9,577 nucleotides of DNA. It comes from Candidatus Poribacteria bacterium (lineage in GTDB: Bacteria > Poribacteria > WGA-4E > UBA9662). Positions 7,586-9,577 of this stretch are shown piece by piece; position 1 is the stretch's first letter; each line of letters opens with the position of its first letter. Position numbers and translations under genes: made by a program. The notes under the pieces were generated by a model that saw nothing but the letters and a program-made list of their open reading frames with translations, ran no database searches and had not been told where the DNA came from. The stretch lies in the NCBI GenBank assembly GCA_002699335.1, contig PACG01000139.1, positions 596-10,172 of the forward strand, written 5' to 3'.

Positions 7586-8026
7586 TTGGTAATTGAAACT
7601 TTCCGCCTGGAAAGTGAGGAATTGCGTGCCCCCGCGGAAAGTGTTGATACGATCCAATGTAATCTAGATTGTCGACGATTAGCACCGGGTTTAAGCCTTC
7701 GGCTGATGGATGATACCAACTTGCAAACACCCAATATCGACTCGCTGGTGATTTCCAGTCGAACGGCCGTTGCCGTTATACTACTGTGCTCACCTCTTCG
7801 TGGGGCTTTACTGACCGGTCAATATCGCCACCGCAGCTTTTGCAACTATCCTGATACTAGGGACTTCAACCATAGGTTCCGTTATGTTGTGGCAAGTCTG
7901 ATTACCCCTGACCATCCGCAGGATGCGTCAGATGAACGATGCCCAGTGGGATCGACTCTTATACCGCAAGCAGAGGATTACAACACGCCAGATGGTAATT
8001 CTAAAGTAATGGTTTTAGGTCATTAA
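7586..8026 (+). pseudogene. Broken sulfatase N-terminus (formylglycine-site motif retained)
   Basis: The frame is open but is not an intact gene. It begins with a TTG directly after the dehydratase stop and has no ribosome-binding site of its own. Recognisable sulfatase pieces, in order: RLAPGLSLRLMDD (from 7673), matching the usual PNxLxIxxDD strand with the first metal-binding Asp pair; NLQTPNIDSL (7718-7747), the TPNID motif; and CSPLRGALLTGQYRHR (7787-7834), the active-site block CxPxRxxxLTGxxxHR, whose Cys becomes formylglycine in working enzymes. The roughly ten residues between DD and TPNID (usually GxGDLxxYG) are missing, and the segment between TPNID and CSP has been shortened and scrambled. 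After 7834 I recognise nothing: the GKWHLG block and the remaining metal and substrate residues are absent. A type I sulfatase is about 450-550 residues, so only a damaged first quarter remains. This is a deletion-ridden relic of a secreted sulfatase. Confidence 0.72.
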
Positions 8027-8177
8027 CTACTCACTGATACCCGGGCAAAAGATAACTCGTGTACGAGGTATACGACTGGTGGGGGCACAAACTTCCCCAC
8101 CAGCTATTTCTTCCATCCTTTCGCTGCGTCCGCGGTGTGTGCCAGATCCGATAACCTCTGTCCCTTCCGCAGGAGGG
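8027..8177. other. Unassigned stretch between the sulfatase and Rieske relics
   Basis: No frame here matches a family I know. Fragments such as VYEVYDWWGHKLPH (frame starting with GTG at 8059) and a proline-rich segment in the frame that runs into the Rieske relic look protein-like but are too short and broken to assign. They may be further debris of the sulfatase or the start of the Rieske protein. Confidence 0.35.
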
Positions 8178-8413
8178 GATTTACTACTACTGGTAGAAGT
8201 TGCGCATTTGTGTGAGGAATCGGTTATACTTTACAGAATGAAAAAGGTAAAATGTAGCGAAAAGCACGACATCAACTTTTTAGCTGCAACCCAAAGAGAG
8301 TCTATGAAATTGACCAGAAACTATTAATTTGTCCTCGTCATGGATCTCGCTTTACGCTAAACAGGAGAGATTGCCAAGGGACTAGCACTTGTCCTTTGTG
8401 GCGTTCAAAGTAG
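8178..8413 (+). pseudogene. Broken Rieske [2Fe-2S] domain protein
   Basis: Two overlapping frames carry pieces of one Rieske fold. In the first (8178 onward), DLLLLVEVAHLCEESVILYRM and then KKVKC resemble the strand order that leads into the first cluster motif, but the expected CxHxGC is damaged (CSEKH). The second frame, shifted by two and open from about 8258 to the TAG at 8411, reads SCNPKRVYEIDQKLLI followed by CPRHGSRFTLNRRDCQG and TSTCPL. This is the second cluster motif CPxHGSxF with the typical following turn (usually xLxGRVxxGPSTxPL). So one cysteine-histidine pair remains and the other is disrupted near a frameshift at about 8255-8275. Intact proteins of this kind are electron carriers, such as the cytochrome bc1/b6f iron-sulfur subunit or Rieske ferredoxins. 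No start codon or ribosome-binding site is apparent. It is a relic and not translated as a functional domain. Confidence 0.52.
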
Positions 8414-8420
8414 CTATTGA

Positions 8421-8614
8421 TGGGAGTATGCTGATCTTGGCGCCCTAGTAGGCAAACGATATCCGTGGGGAGATGAGTCAACGTATGACGATGCCACGCT
8501 AATTCCGGTGACGGCTCTCAGTGGTGGCAAGGTTTCAAACATCATAATTGGTTGGAGTCTGGGTGTTTAGTAAGTTTTCACGCTGTCAATAGCACTAAAG
8601 TCCGTAGTTTTGAC
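8421..8614 (+). pseudogene. Broken formylglycine-generating enzyme (FGE/SUMF1) domain
   Basis: From 8421 one frame reads WEYADLGALVGKRYPWGDE and then STYDDA (to 8495). This is the hallmark block of FGE-sulfatase/SUMF1 domains (usually AEWEYAARGGLxGKxYPWGDExxxDDANY). After DDA the match moves to the frame starting at 8501, which reads NSGDGSQWWQG and later CLVSFHAVN. This corresponds to the usual NYSGxGGxxxWxG and PVGSFPxN, and it runs to the TAA at 8615-8617. A second frameshift lies just before 8421: the expected LPTEAE is represented by VAID in another frame (about 8410-8421). The N-terminal FGE sequence and the catalytic C-terminal blocks are absent. Working FGE oxidises the Cys of a sulfatase active site to formylglycine, so its relic beside a sulfatase relic is meaningful. 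Because the family also includes EgtB/PvdO-like enzymes, a non-sulfatase role for the ancestor is possible. Confidence 0.68.
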
Positions 8615-8650
8615 TAACGGCTTGGACATAAAACTGAGGGAATCGAATTG

Positions 8651-9034
8651 ATGAATACCAAAATAACCAAACCGAAAACCTTAAAAAGGATAGACAATAC
8701 TGAATTTCGCATCGTTTGGCAGGACGACCACACTAGTCAGTACGATTTGTCTTATCTGCGGGCTTTATGTCCCTGTGCCGAATGTTGCAAACTCAGAAAT
8801 GATGGTCAAGATGTCCATTCCTTGTTCTCTAATATCGGCATCGGCAACATCGACAAGATCCACTCGGCTGGCATCCAAGCGGTAGACGTTCAACTGGTTG
8901 GCCGATATGCCATCCGCTTTCACTGGAGCGACGGCCATCGCTCTGGTATCTATGACTTTAAGTTTCTCCGTTCTATTTGTCCGACGGAAAAGAACAAAGC
9001 CAACAGTGAAGAACCTGGCGACATTTGCGACTAA
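8651..9034 (+). CDS. DUF971 / GBBH-like N-terminal domain protein with zinc-site cysteines
   Basis: A 127-residue stand-alone DUF971 protein, the same fold as the N-terminal zinc domain of gamma-butyrobetaine hydroxylase. Its job in bacteria is not established; it often occurs near iron-sulfur or metal-handling genes. The chain begins with the beta strands LKRIDNTEFRIVWQDD, followed by YDLSYLRALCPCAECC. Cys40, Cys42 and Cys45 form CxCxxC. His96 lies in WSDGHRSGIYDFKFLRSIC, the usual SDGHxTGIYxxxxLR ending. In human BBOX1 three equivalent Cys and one His bind zinc (as I recall), so all four ligands appear present. The length and motifs are complete and intact, unlike the relics upstream. GAGGG at 8636-8640 is the ribosome-binding site. 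The spacing also allows the TTG at 8648, which would add one Met, but ATG is preferred. There is no oxygenase domain, so it is not a hydroxylase itself. Confidence 0.85.
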   Translation: MNTKITKPKTLKRIDNTEFRIVWQDDHTSQYDLSYLRALCPCAECCKLRNDGQDVHSLFSNIGIGNIDKIHSAGIQAVDVQLVGRYAIRFHWSDGHRSGIYDFKFLRSICPTEKNKANSEEPGDICD

Positions 9035-9323
9035 ATACTAAATAGTGATGGAGGAAAAGCAACCTATAGTGTAGATTGAAAGAGGTGCTAGATGCCAATT
9101 AGAAATATCATATGGACAGAATTTACCTCGCTCTGGTAATAGCGGAATTGCAGCGATTTTGATGACTGTCTTTAGCTTGATGTTACGTTTTCCTTCCATC
9201 AATGGTGCTTGCTAATTGTCATCCAGTGGCAATGGGGAATAATTGGGTCTTACGTCCTCTAATGAACCTATCTGAGCTCTTGACTAAGCTTAATTTTAGA
9301 TGGTAATTGCTGAGGGGAAAAAC
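9035..9323. other. Intergenic region between DUF971 and the SDR gene
   Basis: I see no coding sequence. The only structure is a spaced, imperfect inverted repeat (9047-9058 with 9188-9200), listed separately. TTGACT at 9280-9285 resembles a -35 box, but no good -10 box follows at a usable distance. Confidence 0.45.
9047..9200. repeat. Widely spaced imperfect inverted repeat
   Basis: GATGGAGGAAAA (9047-9058) is nearly the reverse complement of TTTTCCTTCCATC (9188-9200), differing by one inserted base. About 130 bases of AT-rich sequence lie between the arms. The size would suit a small non-autonomous element or a long-range RNA stem. No target-site duplication is evident and chance cannot be excluded. 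Confidence 0.22.
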
Positions 9324-9577
9324 ATGACTAATACAAATCAAAAAGTGGCTATTGTAACGGGTGGGACCGGCACGCTTGGTACTGCTATCTGTCAATTCCT
9401 TTTGGCTCGTGAATATCAACTGGCCATTCCATACATCTTTGAACACGAAATAACGCCTTTTCAGTTAGCTGTTGGCAATCAAATTGGCAGTGTTTCACTA
9501 ATTCGCACCGACATTACCCAAGCTGAAGATGTCAACCTGTTGATTACCCAAACACTGGAGCAATTTGGACAAATTGA
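9324..9577 (+). CDS. Short-chain dehydrogenase/reductase, N-terminal part (runs off the window)
   Basis: The first 84 residues of a probable NAD(P)-dependent short-chain dehydrogenase/reductase (SDR), a Rossmann-fold oxidoreductase of the cytoplasm. It opens with the beta strand KVAIVTG and the glycine-rich cofactor loop TGGTGTLG (residues 12-19). A second strand follows (YQLAIPYIFE), then the strand ending RTDIT, where Asp63 is the usual adenine-ring contact, and then a helix VNLLITQTLEQFGQI that leads towards the expected NNAG motif. The catalytic Ser-Tyr-Lys region and the C-terminus lie outside the window, so the substrate cannot be predicted. A good ribosome-binding site (GAGGGG, 9312-9317) sits six bases before the ATG. 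The residue after the second strand is not clearly acidic or basic, so cofactor preference is open. It is the same strand as DUF971 but nearly 290 bases away, so a separate transcript is likely. Confidence 0.8.
   Translation, partial: MTNTNQKVAIVTGGTGTLGTAICQFLLAREYQLAIPYIFEHEITPFQLAVGNQIGSVSLIRTDITQAEDVNLLITQTLEQFGQI

Noticed and set aside
7586..8026. Intact 146-residue gene
   Set aside because: It starts with TTG directly at the preceding stop, has no ribosome-binding site, and its recognisable part is a sulfatase N-terminus with internal deletions.
8079..8327. Intact 82-residue gene
   Set aside because: It has no ribosome-binding site, and the Rieske similarity leaves this frame and continues in another one. 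It is a pseudogene fragment.
9280..9309. Promoter for the SDR gene (TTGACT with TAATTG)
   Set aside because: The -10 match is poor and would place the transcription start on the ribosome-binding site.
9219..9446. Minus-strand 75-residue ORF
   Set aside because: It overlaps the well-supported SDR start on the + strand and shows no motifs.
1..9577. CRISPR array, tRNA, rRNA or riboswitch
   Set aside because: I found no regularly spaced direct repeats, no tRNA-like cloverleaf and no known riboswitch core by eye in the intergenic stretches. A covariance-model scan would be needed to exclude small RNAs.

Overview
The window looks like a chromosomal accessory region of a bacterium with a planctomycete-like or poribacterial gene repertoire. 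The evidence is an adjacent pair of secreted proteins: a planctomycete-type cytochrome c / DUF1549 / DUF1553 protein (538-3996) and a Tat-exported DUF1501 protein (4037-5485). Such pairs are typical of Planctomycetes, Verrucomicrobia, Lentisphaerae and Poribacteria. A sugar-acid dehydratase and the remains of sulfatase-pathway genes fit the same lifestyle, in which complex and probably sulfated polysaccharide is used. The exact phylum cannot be fixed from the sequence alone.

Layout. Bases 1-500 hold an unrecognised reading frame interrupted by one in-frame TAG. Bases 538-5485 are a two-gene operon on the + strand. Bases 5486-6436 are mostly non-coding, with a decayed minus-strand frame whose N-terminal part resembles an IS200-type transposase, a long-range inverted repeat, and a hairpin built around a GTCACCCTGAGC core. 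An intact enolase-superfamily dehydratase of the L-rhamnonate dehydratase type lies at 6437-7585.

Bases 7586 to about 8617 are a gene graveyard. In order along the + strand there is a broken sulfatase N-terminus with its formylglycine-site motif, a broken Rieske [2Fe-2S] domain, and a broken formylglycine-generating enzyme (FGE/SUMF1) domain. All carry frameshifts and deletions. An intact small DUF971 (GBBH-like N-terminal, zinc-site) protein follows at 8651-9034. The start of a short-chain dehydrogenase/reductase begins at 9324 and runs off the window.

How the parts fit. The exported pair probably acts in the periplasm or at the cell surface, by an unproven mechanism. The dehydratase would act on a deoxy-sugar acid such as L-rhamnonate in the cytoplasm. 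The relic sulfatase and FGE suggest that the locus once also carried a sulfatase and its maturase. No clearly new biological system is visible. The most notable signal is the cluster of three recognisable relics, which ordinary ORF calling would report as two spurious hypothetical genes.
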